This document shows, piece after piece, positions 8,524 to 17,083 of a stretch of DNA of 64,000 nt. This DNA comes from RGIG5612 sp045546255. GTDB lineage: Bacteria; Bacillota; Clostridia; Lachnospirales; Lachnospiraceae. A model generated the notes under the pieces. The model worked only from the letters and a program-made list of their open reading frames with translations, ran no database searches and was not told the origin of the DNA. The translations under genes were made by a program, and so were the position numbers. Within the stretch, counting starts at the first letter, position 1; each line of letters begins with the position of its first letter. The stretch is from the NCBI GenBank assembly GCA_045546255.1, contig JAZQCK010000015.1, positions 62,001 through 126,000 of the forward strand. The letters run 5' to 3'.

Positions 8524-9864
8524 ATGAAGTTCAAAACTTTGAAACAAAGTAAAAGAATAATCGCTGTTGTACTTGCTGCTTTTCTGGCAAGTACAATTTT
8601 TGTGATTCCGACCTTTGCAGCTGGCGGCGCATATGTTTCAGATACATATGTTGAAGTGGCTGAAGGGGATACGGCATATGTTTCAGTTGGGGTCGATAAT
8701 GCTACAGGGTCCTATTCGGTATCATCATCTGGATGTGCATCGGCAAATGGTGGTGGATGGTTGGATAATGAAACTGTCACAATTGGAATCTATGGTGCAA
8801 GTGTCGGTTCGGGAACGGTCACAATCTATTTTGATACCCTTGCAACATATGATGAGGAAGCTTTAGATGGCACGTCTCTGACGGTTTCCGTCAACGTCTA
8901 TGCCCCAGACGGCGGCTACAATCCGGATAAAGGGCAAACTGATGGCGGAGATAACGCACAGCCGGAAGAAGAAACCACAACAGCGGATCCAGCAGAAGAA
9001 AAACTGAAAGTCACTGTTGATGGTGCGGAGTATGTCGTATTAAAAGATATTTCCAGCATTGAAGCTCCGAAAGGATTTACGGAAACAGATGGAACGTATA
9101 ACGGCGAAAAAATCAAAGTCTATTCCTTTGGAAAAGATCTGACTTTATATGTATTAAAAAAGACAGATGACGGAAGCATAATTTTCAGAACCTACAATGA
9201 AACAAACAAAAAGTTTGAGGCTCCGAAAACGATCGAACAGAACAAGATCACATATTATCTTTTAGATATTCCGGCGGATGAAACTGCACCGGAAGGATAC
9301 ACCGCGAAAGATCTGAAGATCGCTGACTATACCGTCAAAGGCTATGTTGCGGATGAGAAGACTTATGAAGATTTCTATTATATCAGGGCGCTTGCTGACG
9401 GAACTCTGGGATACTATTCCTATGATGTAAAGCAAGGTTCCATTCAGCGTTGCATGAGCTTGGAAGAATCCTTGAATTCCAATGAGCTGATCAAGGCAGC
9501 ACAGGAAGAAGCACAGAAAGCCGTAGAAAAGGCTGCAAAGACGGCGAAATTATTAAAGATGCTGCTTCTGGCAGCGGGGGTCGTGATCCTTGGACTTCTG
9601 GCAGCAGTTATCGTTCTTGCAGTTAAGAATGGTAAAAACAAGAAGAACGGACCGAAAGGTGGAGACGGTAGCGGAAACGGCATAGATGACTCTGAGCGGG
9701 AGTACTTTGACGGATCCTTTGAGGAAGATCCAATCGTTGAAACGGAAGATATTCCGGAAGGAGTCAACGACTTGAACGCATATGAAATGGAAATCGAAAA
9801 CCTGATCGAAGAAAACCGCCCGGACCCATGGAAGGAACTGGGCATGAGAGAAGATGATATTTAA
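8524..9864 (+). CDS. Membrane-anchored surface protein with N-terminal beta-sandwich domain
   Basis: A 446-residue protein with a signal peptide (cleavage near PTFAAGG), an N-terminal beta-rich domain of about 95 residues (VSDTYVEVAEGDTAYVSVG to TVSVNVYAP), an acidic Pro/Glu/Thr linker, a central extracellular domain (about residues 155-320), one transmembrane helix near residues 346-367 and an acidic cytoplasmic tail of about 75 residues. The topology is type I. It is translated from an AGGAAG site immediately after the dockerin protein, and the tight pairing suggests that it anchors or senses that enzyme. The N-terminal domain could be Ig-like or a divergent cohesin; I cannot decide. Confidence 0.7.
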   Translation: MKFKTLKQSKRIIAVVLAAFLASTIFVIPTFAAGGAYVSDTYVEVAEGDTAYVSVGVDNATGSYSVSSSGCASANGGGWLDNETVTIGIYGASVGSGTVTIYFDTLATYDEEALDGTSLTVSVNVYAPDGGYNPDKGQTDGGDNAQPEEETTTADPAEEKLKVTVDGAEYVVLKDISSIEAPKGFTETDGTYNGEKIKVYSFGKDLTLYVLKKTDDGSIIFRTYNETNKKFEAPKTIEQNKITYYLLDIPADETAPEGYTAKDLKIADYTVKGYVADEKTYEDFYYIRALADGTLGYYSYDVKQGSIQRCMSLEESLNSNELIKAAQEEAQKAVEKAAKTAKLLKMLLLAAGVVILGLLAAVIVLAVKNGKNKKNGPKGGDGSGNGIDDSEREYFDGSFEEDPIVETEDIPEGVNDLNAYEMEIENLIEENRPDPWKELGMREDDI

Positions 9865-9913
9865 ACACAAACTACGTGTTATCTCCTAATAGACATTCGA
9901 CAAGTATATCAGG

Positions 9914-9942
9914 AAAAGACCGGCTATTATGGCTGGTCTTTT
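9914..9942 (+). terminator. Terminator after the surface-protein operon
   Basis: The stem AAAAGACCGGC / GCTGGTCTTTT has one mismatch, a six-base loop and T residues in the 3' arm. Confidence 0.7.
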
Positions 9943-10065
9943 CCATGCTTGAAAAACTATAAGAGAGACAATAGGGAGTGTGGAAACTCATACGAAAATA
10001 TGCAATAATGATAATACCGATTGATTTGGTAATTGCTTTTAGAACAACAGTTAGGGAGAAAGATT

Positions 10066-10950
10066 ATGAAACGGATTGGAATTCTTTTATTAGGGGTAAT
10101 CTGTATCAGTGCTGTTTGTTTTGGATGCGGGATCGCAAAGAAACCTCCGGGAGATCCTGAACCGGAAACAGTTACAGGAGGCGATTCAAACATAAAAGGA
10201 GGTCTTATGGAATTTCAAACGATACGAATAGCGGAATCCGGCATGATGGCAGGGAGCACCGTTTATTATGCGGAAAAGACGGCAGACGGTGTTCATCTGG
10301 AATATTATATCTGCGGCTTTTTTGATAATGATGGAAATGAAGAAAAACAAATGATCCATCAGATGGATGGAGATGAAACGCTTTATCAACAAGTTGCCAG
10401 AATGGCTGCAAAATATGACCTCATTTCATGGGATGGATTCAGTGGCTCGGATCCGAATGTGCTTGACGGTTACAGTTTTTCATTTGATGCCACCCTTGCT
10501 GATGGCAAGACCATTTCTGCGAATGGCTCCAATAAATTCCCGGATGGCTATCATGGTTTTTGGATGGAAATGGATGCACTGCTCTCAAGAACGGAAATCA
10601 CAGAGAGGGAATTTGACGGCGGAGATTATACAATCCTGCTTCCGGAACCGTGGGCCGGAAATGTGATCGCGCAGTATCGAGAGGGCTACATTGCTTTCGA
10701 AGTTCAGACGGAAGTACAAAATCGTACGATCATGATCCTTTATAATGAGCCGTACGAATACGGTGACGGTAGGGATGGATACCAGACGATAAAGAAATAT
10801 AAAAAGGGCGGAGCCGATTGGTATATCGTGATGTACCGCTATCCGGAAGCAGATTCTGCTTATGATGAAATGAACGAAGCTCAGAAAGCAATCTGCGATG
10901 CGCTTGAGGATGACATGAAAAAGATTGCAGAGAGTCTTGAACTGAAATAA
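10066..10950 (+). CDS. Putative lipoprotein, function unknown
   Basis: A 294-residue exported protein. The hydrophobic N-terminus is followed by CFGC, a plausible though non-ideal lipobox, then a Pro/Glu-rich linker and a mature domain of mixed alpha/beta character. No family is recognised. ATG 10066 is chosen because AGGGAG lies just upstream and because the signal peptide starts here; an upstream in-frame TTG at 10033 would add an unlikely extension. It would be processed by the Lgt encoded at 4895. Confidence 0.6.
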   Translation: MKRIGILLLGVICISAVCFGCGIAKKPPGDPEPETVTGGDSNIKGGLMEFQTIRIAESGMMAGSTVYYAEKTADGVHLEYYICGFFDNDGNEEKQMIHQMDGDETLYQQVARMAAKYDLISWDGFSGSDPNVLDGYSFSFDATLADGKTISANGSNKFPDGYHGFWMEMDALLSRTEITEREFDGGDYTILLPEPWAGNVIAQYREGYIAFEVQTEVQNRTIMILYNEPYEYGDGRDGYQTIKKYKKGGADWYIVMYRYPEADSAYDEMNEAQKAICDALEDDMKKIAESLELK

Positions 10951-10977
10951 TTCATTCGTTGCAGATGAGACTTGTGT

Positions 10978-10983
10978 TATAAT
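10978..10983 (+). promoter_or_regulatory. -10 element directly in front of the ABC-F gene
   Basis: A perfect TATAAT ends only 8 bases before the ATG at 10992, so the transcript would start at or next to the start codon. No ribosome binding site is present. The -35 match (TTCGTT at 10955-10960) is poor. Confidence 0.5.
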
Positions 10984-10991
10984 CAACGACT

Positions 10992-13001
10992 ATGAGACTG
11001 CAGATCAGAAATGCTCTTGTTCAGTATGGAGCAGATACGATATTAGACCACGTCGATTTTGAAATCCGTGGAAATGAGAAGATTGCCGTCGTTGGACGAA
11101 ACGGGTGCGGGAAGACCACACTCTTAAAACTGATCGCAGGAATCCTGCAGCCGGAAAACCCGGCAAGCGATGAAAAATACACGTTCATGCTGGCAGGCGG
11201 GCAAAGCATCGGCTATCTGGAGCAGATCAATTTTGAAGATAAAGAGATCTCTGCAGAAGATGAGATCAAAAAAGTATTTCAAAAAATCTACGAAGTCAGG
11301 GACGAGATGAGGGAAGTGGAGCGGAAGCTTTCTGAAAATCCGGATGAGCAGCTCATCAAACGCTACGATTATCTGCAGAAACAGTGGACAGCGTATGACG
11401 GAGATTCCTGCGAGCGGGAAATGCATATCATGTTCCGCCAGTTCGGCTTTGCGCCGGAAGAAATCAGGAAGCCGATGGGAAACTTCTCGGGAGGGCAGCA
11501 GACTAAAATTGCGTTTGCAAAGCTGCTGCTCAGCAAACCGGATATCTTATTGCTCGATGAGCCGACCAACCATTTAGACCTTCCTTCGATCGAGTGGCTG
11601 GAAGAATATCTGAAAAAGTATGAAAAGGCCGTTGTGATCGTCTCTCATGACCGGATCTTTCTGGACCGGATCGCGGATGTTACCTATGAAATTGAATATC
11701 ATCAGATGAAACGCTATGCCGGCAATTACAGCGCCTATATCGCACAAAAAGAAGAGGCGCTTGCCAAGCAGGAAAAAGATTATGAGGCGCAGCAAAAAGA
11801 AATCAAACGGCTGACTGAGTGGGTAGAGAAGTGGAAGAACACGCCGACGAAGGTCACGGCAGCAAGATCAAAACTAAAAGCAATTGAGCATATGGTGAAG
11901 ATCGAAAAGCCGCGCCGCTTTGACCGGACGACCTTCCGTGCTCACTTCCTTCCGAAAACGGAAAGCTTTTCGCATGTGCTGGTCCTGAAAGATTTAGGGA
12001 TTGGATATGACAGCGTGCTGAGCCGGGTCTCCTTTGATCTGATGCGGGGAGAGCGGCTTGCAGTCATTGGAGAGAATGGAAAAGGAAAGTCGACCTTGTT
12101 GAAAACCCTGACAGGACAGGTTGCGCCGCTCGGCGGAGAGTTTGACTTCGGAGGGAATGTTGAAGCAGGCTATTTTGACCAGCAGACCGCCGTTATCAAC
12201 GATATGGACCCGGAACAGACGGTCTTTGATAATTTCCATGATGAGTATCCGCGCCTTACGAATGAACAGGTCAGAAGTGCGCTTGGGGCCTTTGCGTTTA
12301 CACAGGAAGAGGTGGAACGGAAACTGGGTCAGCTCTCTGGAGGAGAACGCGTCAGGCTTGCGCTTTGCAAGATGCTTTTTACGAGACCAAACCTGTTGAT
12401 CTTAGATGAGCCGACGAACCATTTGGATATTTTTGGAAAAGAAGCATTGGAGCAAATGCTGAATGAATATACGGGAACGGTTTTGTTTGTGTCTCATGAC
12501 AGATATTTTATCAAGCGGATCGCAACGCAGATCCTGGACTTCGAGAATGACCGGGTAGAGTTTTATCCTTGCAATTATGACGAGTATCTGGAAGAGAAAA
12601 AGAAAAGGGAAGCGAGACTGCTTTCTGCTTCATCGGGAACTGGAACACGAAATGACAGTGCTAAGGAACTGTCGGAAAGCGCTGCTGAAGATCTGCCTTT
12701 CGCAGAGATTCCGGAAGGAATGAGCGCAGAGATGATGGAGGCGATCCGGAAGAATCCAGGGAAGGAACGATCGAGAATCGAACGTAAACTGGCAAAACTG
12801 GAAGAAGAACTGGAGGCAAGCGAAGAAAGATTAAGCGCTCTGCATGAACAGTACAATGATCCGGAAACCTCTGCAGATTATGAGAAACTGGGAGAAATCC
12901 AAAAAGAAATAGCAGAGCAGGAAGCTCTGCAGGAGGAACTCCTTGGGCAGATCATGGAGCAGGAAGAGGCTCTTGAATTATTGGAGCGAATTGTGTCATA
13001 G
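10992..13001 (+). CDS. ABC-F family ATPase
   Basis: A 669-residue soluble protein with two ABC ATPase domains and no membrane segments, the pattern of ribosome-acting ABC-F factors. Walker A motifs are GRNGCGKTT and GENGKGKST, signatures SGGQQTK and SGGERVR, and both Walker B motifs read LDEPTNHLD. An arginine/lysine-rich linker (about residues 240-320, with TPTKVTAARSKLKAIEHM) joins the domains. The C-terminus is a predicted coiled coil rich in Glu and Leu. The sequence does not show whether it protects against antibiotics or is a housekeeping translation factor. The start looks leaderless. Confidence 0.92.
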   Translation: MRLQIRNALVQYGADTILDHVDFEIRGNEKIAVVGRNGCGKTTLLKLIAGILQPENPASDEKYTFMLAGGQSIGYLEQINFEDKEISAEDEIKKVFQKIYEVRDEMREVERKLSENPDEQLIKRYDYLQKQWTAYDGDSCEREMHIMFRQFGFAPEEIRKPMGNFSGGQQTKIAFAKLLLSKPDILLLDEPTNHLDLPSIEWLEEYLKKYEKAVVIVSHDRIFLDRIADVTYEIEYHQMKRYAGNYSAYIAQKEEALAKQEKDYEAQQKEIKRLTEWVEKWKNTPTKVTAARSKLKAIEHMVKIEKPRRFDRTTFRAHFLPKTESFSHVLVLKDLGIGYDSVLSRVSFDLMRGERLAVIGENGKGKSTLLKTLTGQVAPLGGEFDFGGNVEAGYFDQQTAVINDMDPEQTVFDNFHDEYPRLTNEQVRSALGAFAFTQEEVERKLGQLSGGERVRLALCKMLFTRPNLLILDEPTNHLDIFGKEALEQMLNEYTGTVLFVSHDRYFIKRIATQILDFENDRVEFYPCNYDEYLEEKKKREARLLSASSGTGTRNDSAKELSESAAEDLPFAEIPEGMSAEMMEAIRKNPGKERSRIERKLAKLEEELEASEERLSALHEQYNDPETSADYEKLGEIQKEIAEQEALQEELLGQIMEQEEALELLERIVS

Positions 13002-13022
13002 GGACTGATTCTGAAGGAACAT

Positions 13023-13047
13023 AAAAAGCGGCAAAAAGCCGCTTTTT
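13023..13047. terminator. Bidirectional terminator between ABC-F and ABC exporter genes
   Basis: AAAAAGCGGC pairs perfectly with GCCGCTTTTT, with A runs on one side and T runs on the other, so it can stop both convergent transcripts. Confidence 0.85.
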
Positions 13048-13067
13048 ATTTTTGCTATCGATTAGAA

Positions 13068-14825
13068 TCAAGCGATGGTCTGGGCATTTACCAGCTTTGC
13101 ATATTCGCTGTTCAGCTCCATCAATTCGTTGTGGGTTCCATATTCGACCACCTGATTGTCTTCGATCACAGCGATTTTATCTGCGTTTCTAACCGTGCTC
13201 AGACGATGCGCAATGATGATCGAGGTGCGTCCTTTGGCAAGTTCATCGAAGGCATCCTGAATGCGGATCTCCGTAATGCTGTCAAGGGCAGAAGTTGCCT
13301 CATCTAAGATAATGATTGGTGGGTTTTTTAAGAAGATACGGGCAATTCCAATCCGCTGCTTCTGACCGCCGGAAAGCATAACGCCCCTCTCTCCAATATA
13401 AGAATCGTATTGTTCCGGCATCTGCATGATCTCTTCGTGAATCTCAGCTTTTTTCGCTGCTTCTGTTATTTCTTCCATACTTGCATCCGGCTTTCCGTAT
13501 GCAATGTTTTCTTTGATCGTTCCGGCAAACATAAAGACATCCTGCTGCACTATACCGATCGCACGCCGCAAGGATTGCTGCGTGACACTTCGGATGTCAT
13601 GCCCATCCACAGAGATGAAACCGTCACTGACTTCGTAAAAACGCGGGATCAGATTGCTGAGTGTCGTCTTTCCCCCGCCAGACGGACCGACAATGGCGAG
13701 CGTTGTTCCTGCAGGAATGCGGAGCGAAATATGCTTAAGGACTTCTAATTGATCCAGCTTGTGGCCGTTTGCTTCTTCGTAGGAGAAACTCACGTCGTTG
13801 ATTTCGATATCTCCGCGAACATTGTTAAGCTCCAGCGCATCTTCCGCATCCGTGATTTCCGGATCGGTCCGCATGATCTCGAGGAAACGCCTGAAGCCTG
13901 CCATTCCTGCCATGTATTGTTCTACAAAATTGACCAGCTTTCTGACCGGAGTAATGAACGAGGATACATACAGGCTGAACGTTACAAGTCCGATGTAGCT
14001 TAGCGTATCTTTCATGATATAGTAGCCGCCGACCATGATGACCAGGACGGAAAGGATCGGAAGGGCAAACTCCATGCCGGCATGGAAGATGGCCATGGCA
14101 TTATAGTAGCCACGCTTAGACTCTACATATTCTTTGTTCGTATCCTCGAATTTCTTCAGTTCGATTTCTTCGTTTGCAAAGGCTTTTGCGGTGCGGATTC
14201 CAGAAAAACCGCTTTCAATTGTGGCATTGATCTCTGCCTGCTTTGCCTTCACCTTTACACTGGCATCCGCCATGCGTTTTCTTAAGATGATTGTGAAGAT
14301 CACGAAAAGAGGGATCACAGCGAAGACGATCAGCGCCAGCCTCCACTCGATACCACATAATATGATAAAAGCACCAATGATCGTGATCGAAGAGATTAGA
14401 AGGTCTTCCGGACCATGATGCGCCAGCTCTGCAATTTCAAAAAGATCATTTGTAACACGGCTCATCAGCTGACCGGTGCGGTGTTTATCGAAGTAGCGGA
14501 AGCTCAGACCTTCAATATGAGTAAAAAGCACGCTGCGCATATCGGCTTCCATATAGACGCCCATGCGATGTCCCCAATAGGTGATGATGTAATAAAGGAA
14601 GGCTCTTACAATATAGGCCGAGACCATGATCACCATTACGGTAAAGAAAGTCTTGTATTCGTTCTCTGGAAGGTATTTTTCCATGCTCATCTTAGAAATA
14701 TAAGGAAAGGTCAGATCGACCGCTGCAACGAGCAGGGCGCAGACCATATCGAGCAGGAATAATCCGAGATGCTTTTTATAAAAAAGCGCAAATATCTTAA
14801 TGCTGCCTGAGTTCTTATAATCCAT
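13068..14825 (-). CDS. ABC exporter half-transporter (MdlB/MsbA type)
   Basis: A 585-residue protein with an N-terminal six-helix membrane domain (about residues 1-310) and a C-terminal ATPase domain, which would work as a homodimer. Walker A is GPSGGGKTT, the signature LSGGQKQR, Walker B IIILDEATSALD, and a switch histidine is in IIAHRLST. The substrate cannot be read from the sequence; lipids and drugs are typical for the family. ATG 14825 is preferred because GGAG sits 6 bases upstream on the minus strand; the frame could start 19 codons earlier. It is an isolated gene, convergent with the ABC-F gene and divergent from mraZ. Confidence 0.9.
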   Translation of the reverse strand: MDYKNSGSIKIFALFYKKHLGLFLLDMVCALLVAAVDLTFPYISKMSMEKYLPENEYKTFFTVMVIMVSAYIVRAFLYYIITYWGHRMGVYMEADMRSVLFTHIEGLSFRYFDKHRTGQLMSRVTNDLFEIAELAHHGPEDLLISSITIIGAFIILCGIEWRLALIVFAVIPLFVIFTIILRKRMADASVKVKAKQAEINATIESGFSGIRTAKAFANEEIELKKFEDTNKEYVESKRGYYNAMAIFHAGMEFALPILSVLVIMVGGYYIMKDTLSYIGLVTFSLYVSSFITPVRKLVNFVEQYMAGMAGFRRFLEIMRTDPEITDAEDALELNNVRGDIEINDVSFSYEEANGHKLDQLEVLKHISLRIPAGTTLAIVGPSGGGKTTLSNLIPRFYEVSDGFISVDGHDIRSVTQQSLRRAIGIVQQDVFMFAGTIKENIAYGKPDASMEEITEAAKKAEIHEEIMQMPEQYDSYIGERGVMLSGGQKQRIGIARIFLKNPPIIILDEATSALDSITEIRIQDAFDELAKGRTSIIIAHRLSTVRNADKIAVIEDNQVVEYGTHNELMELNSEYAKLVNAQTIA

Positions 14826-14969
14826 AGTTTTCTCCGGAATCTGTATTGAAAATAATGTATCACATATGCTGTCAGTTCTCAAATTTTTCCCTTTTTACAA
14901 AGTGGTGGAGATGGGCTTTTTTTGAAACTGAAAAAAACGAATTTTTTTTGAAAAAACATGCAAAAACAG

Positions 14970-14998
14970 TTGATTTTTGTGTCATAAGGGGGTAAAAT
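14970..14998 (+). promoter_or_regulatory. Promoter of the mraZ division/cell-wall cluster
   Basis: TTGATT at 14970-14975 and TAAAAT at 14993-14998 are exactly 17 bases apart. The start of transcription would be near 15005, just ahead of the MraZ boxes. The rest of the 355-base gap between the ABC exporter and mraZ contains a T-rich stretch (14925-14955), GTGGTGGAG at 14902-14910, and a small hairpin at 15126-15141 (AGCGC/GCGCT). Confidence 0.7.
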
Positions 14999-15008
14999 TG
15001 CCATACAA

Positions 15009-15042
15009 GTGGTTCGAAGTGGTACTTAAGGGAGCGAAGTGG
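15009..15042 (+). promoter_or_regulatory. MraZ operator: four boxes at 10-base spacing
   Basis: GTGG occurs at 15009, 15019 and 15039, with a degenerate AGGG at 15029, so four boxes fall exactly one helical turn apart. MraZ is known to bind direct repeats of this kind (GTGG or TGGG type) spaced by one turn and to repress its own operon. The boxes start a few bases after the predicted transcription start, a classic repression position. Confidence 0.8.
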
Positions 15043-15180
15043 TAAATGCTCAGAGCCATCAACATTATTGATTTTTTGGGATTTGCTGAAGAGTAAAGGG
15101 CACGGAGCTCCTTAAGTTGGTACTTAGCGCAATAGGGCGCTTTAGTATAAAAAGACACAAATGTCGCTGGGAGGTAACAG

Positions 15181-15621
15181 GTGAGCAAGATGTTTATGGG
15201 TGAATACAACCACACCATAGACGCCAAGGGCAGAATTATTGTCCCTTCGAAATTCCGGGAGATTCTCGGAGAAAATTTCGTTGTCACTAAAGGTTTGGAC
15301 GGCTGCTTGTGGGTTTTTCCGGCTGAAGAGTGGGACTTGTTTTATGAGAAACTCCGCAGCCTGCCTGTTACCAAAAAAGACACACGTAACTTTGTAAGAA
15401 ATTTCATGGCGAATGCCGATAATCCGGAAATCGATAAACAGGGAAGAGTCCTGATCCCGCAGAACTTAAGAAAGGCAGCAAACCTGGAAAAAGATGTGGT
15501 ACTGATCGGAACCGGACCAAGAATCGAAATCTGGAACAAGGATGCTTGGGAAGCAACCTACGAAGAAGAAGACGCTGACGAGATCGCAGAGCGCATGGGA
15601 GATTGGGGATTTGATATTTAA
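15181..15621 (+). CDS. mraZ: Transcriptional regulator MraZ
   Basis: A 146-residue DNA-binding protein with two SpoVT/AbrB-like halves. Both halves carry the family motif: DAKGRIIVPSKFRE at the N-terminus and DKQGRVLIPQNLRK in the middle. It controls the division and wall cluster by binding repeats upstream of itself (15009-15042). The GTG at 15181 follows GGAGGT at proper spacing; a downstream ATG at 15190 would be too far from that site. It overlaps rsmH by 11 bases. Confidence 0.95.
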   Translation: MSKMFMGEYNHTIDAKGRIIVPSKFREILGENFVVTKGLDGCLWVFPAEEWDLFYEKLRSLPVTKKDTRNFVRNFMANADNPEIDKQGRVLIPQNLRKAANLEKDVVLIGTGPRIEIWNKDAWEATYEEEDADEIAERMGDWGFDI

Positions 15622-16567
15622 ACACGAATCCGTACTGCCGGAAGAGACGATAGAGTATCTGAACATTAAACCGGATGGAATCTACGTTGACGGAACCTTA
15701 GGCGGAGGCGGACATTCCTACCGGATCCTCGAAAAGCTCGAAAACGGAAAACTGATCGGGATCGATCAGGATGAAGAAGCGCTGGAAGCAGCCGGACAGA
15801 GATTGGCTCCCTTTAGAGAAAAAGCGATCCTTGTAAAAGACAATTACGTCAATATCCAAAACGTACTTAGGCAACTGAACATTGATAAAGTGGATGGAAT
15901 CCTGCTTGATATCGGAGTTTCATCCTATCAGATAGATAATCCCGACAGAGGTTTTTCATACAAGGACGATGCCCCTCTGGACATGAGAATGGACAGGGCT
16001 CGTTCCTTATCTGCTAAAGAGGTCGTAAACACCTACAGCAGGGAAGAACTTGCAAGAATCATCAGGGATTACGGTGAAGATAATTTTGCGGCGAATATCG
16101 CCAAGCACATTGTAAACGAAAGAGAGAAGGCCCCGATCGAAACCACCGGTCAGCTTGCAAAAATCGTAGAGCAGGCGATTCCGGCGAAGGTCAGAAAGGG
16201 GAAGAAAGGATTTGCAAAGAAGACCTTCCAGGCAATCCGGATCGAAGTGAATTCGGAATTGGATGTCTTAAGAGATTCGATCGATACGATGATCGACCTC
16301 TTGAATCCGGGAGGAAGACTTTGCATTATCACCTTCCATTCATTGGAGGACCGCATAGTCAAAAATGCGTTCCGTCGAAATCAAGAACCATGCACGTGCC
16401 CTCGGGATTTCCCCGTATGTGTATGCGGGAAAGTCTCGAAGGGACACGTGCTAACGAAGAGGCCCGTCATTCCTACTAGTGAGGAATGTTCAAGTAATAA
16501 AAGAGCAACGAGTGCAAAGCTGAGAGTGTTTGAAAAGGCAGAAGATGAGAAACACGAAACGGATTGA
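15611..16567 (+). CDS. rsmH: 16S rRNA (cytosine-N4)-methyltransferase RsmH
   Basis: A SAM-dependent methyltransferase that N4-methylates a cytosine of 16S rRNA. The SAM-binding motif is VDGTLGGGGHS, followed by DGILLDIGVSSYQID and the C-terminal ITFHSLEDRIVK block, all typical of RsmH. TTG 15611 gives an N-terminus (IFKHESVLPEE) that matches the family and a length of 318 residues; a longer frame from ATG 15542 would add 23 atypical residues overlapping mraZ. A cysteine-rich segment near the C-terminus (CTCPRDFPVCVCGK) is common in the family. Confidence 0.95.
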   Translation: MIFKHESVLPEETIEYLNIKPDGIYVDGTLGGGGHSYRILEKLENGKLIGIDQDEEALEAAGQRLAPFREKAILVKDNYVNIQNVLRQLNIDKVDGILLDIGVSSYQIDNPDRGFSYKDDAPLDMRMDRARSLSAKEVVNTYSREELARIIRDYGEDNFAANIAKHIVNEREKAPIETTGQLAKIVEQAIPAKVRKGKKGFAKKTFQAIRIEVNSELDVLRDSIDTMIDLLNPGGRLCIITFHSLEDRIVKNAFRRNQEPCTCPRDFPVCVCGKVSKGHVLTKRPVIPTSEECSSNKRATSAKLRVFEKAEDEKHETD

Positions 16568-17033
16568 TCAACTGAATAGTGTGGAAAGAATTTTCGCCGA
16601 CGGAAATACTGTCCGTAAAGAAAAAGTTTACGAGACGGTCCGTATGACACGGCCAAGACGGCCACTGCAAAAAACGGAGAGACAAAAACAGGTTATCAGG
16701 AAAGTCGACAGACAGAAAAGAGCAATCAGATATTCTTGCATCGGTTTTTCTGTTGCTGTTTTGGTCGCTTTGTGCGTTGTGATGCTCACGATGGTAGTAC
16801 AGAACAGTGATCTGAATACTGACATCTCCAGACTGGAGACAGAATGGGAGGAACTCAGATCACAGAACGATTCGAAAGAATACGATATGAACGTCAGCGT
16901 AGATCTGAACTACGTGGTTCAGGTGGCGACGCAGGAACTTGGCATGGTCCGAAGCAGCGCCGGCCAGATACGCACTTACGACTCTTCAGATTCTGAATAT
17001 TTGAAACAATTAGCAGAAATACCAACGAAATAA
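16545..17033 (+). CDS. ftsL: FtsL-like division protein
   Basis: A small bitopic membrane protein of about 162 residues at the usual ftsL position. It has a basic cytoplasmic N-terminus (about 60 residues), one transmembrane helix (GFSVAVLVALCVVMLTMVV) and an extracellular heptad-rich segment (DISRLETEWEELRSQ), the three-part FtsL pattern. Primary sequence is poorly conserved in this family, so position and topology carry the call. ATG 16545 follows AAAAGG and overlaps the end of rsmH. A possible hairpin at 17021-17040 covers its stop codon. Confidence 0.78.
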   Translation: MRNTKRIDQLNSVERIFADGNTVRKEKVYETVRMTRPRRPLQKTERQKQVIRKVDRQKRAIRYSCIGFSVAVLVALCVVMLTMVVQNSDLNTDISRLETEWEELRSQNDSKEYDMNVSVDLNYVVQVATQELGMVRSSAGQIRTYDSSDSEYLKQLAEIPTK

Positions 17034-17040
17034 CGTTGGT
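17021..17040 (+). terminator. Weak hairpin at the ftsL stop codon
   Basis: ACCAACG pairs with CGTTGGT around the TAA stop, followed by a short T-containing stretch. It could attenuate transcription into the penicillin-binding protein gene, but the T run is poor. Confidence 0.3.
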
Positions 17041-17083
17041 GTTTCTTGGTTGTAAAGAGAAAACGGCGAATGGATATGGATAG

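Noticed and set aside
15542..15610. Upstream ATG start for rsmH
   Set aside because: It would add 23 residues unlike the family; TTG 15611 gives the typical N-terminus.
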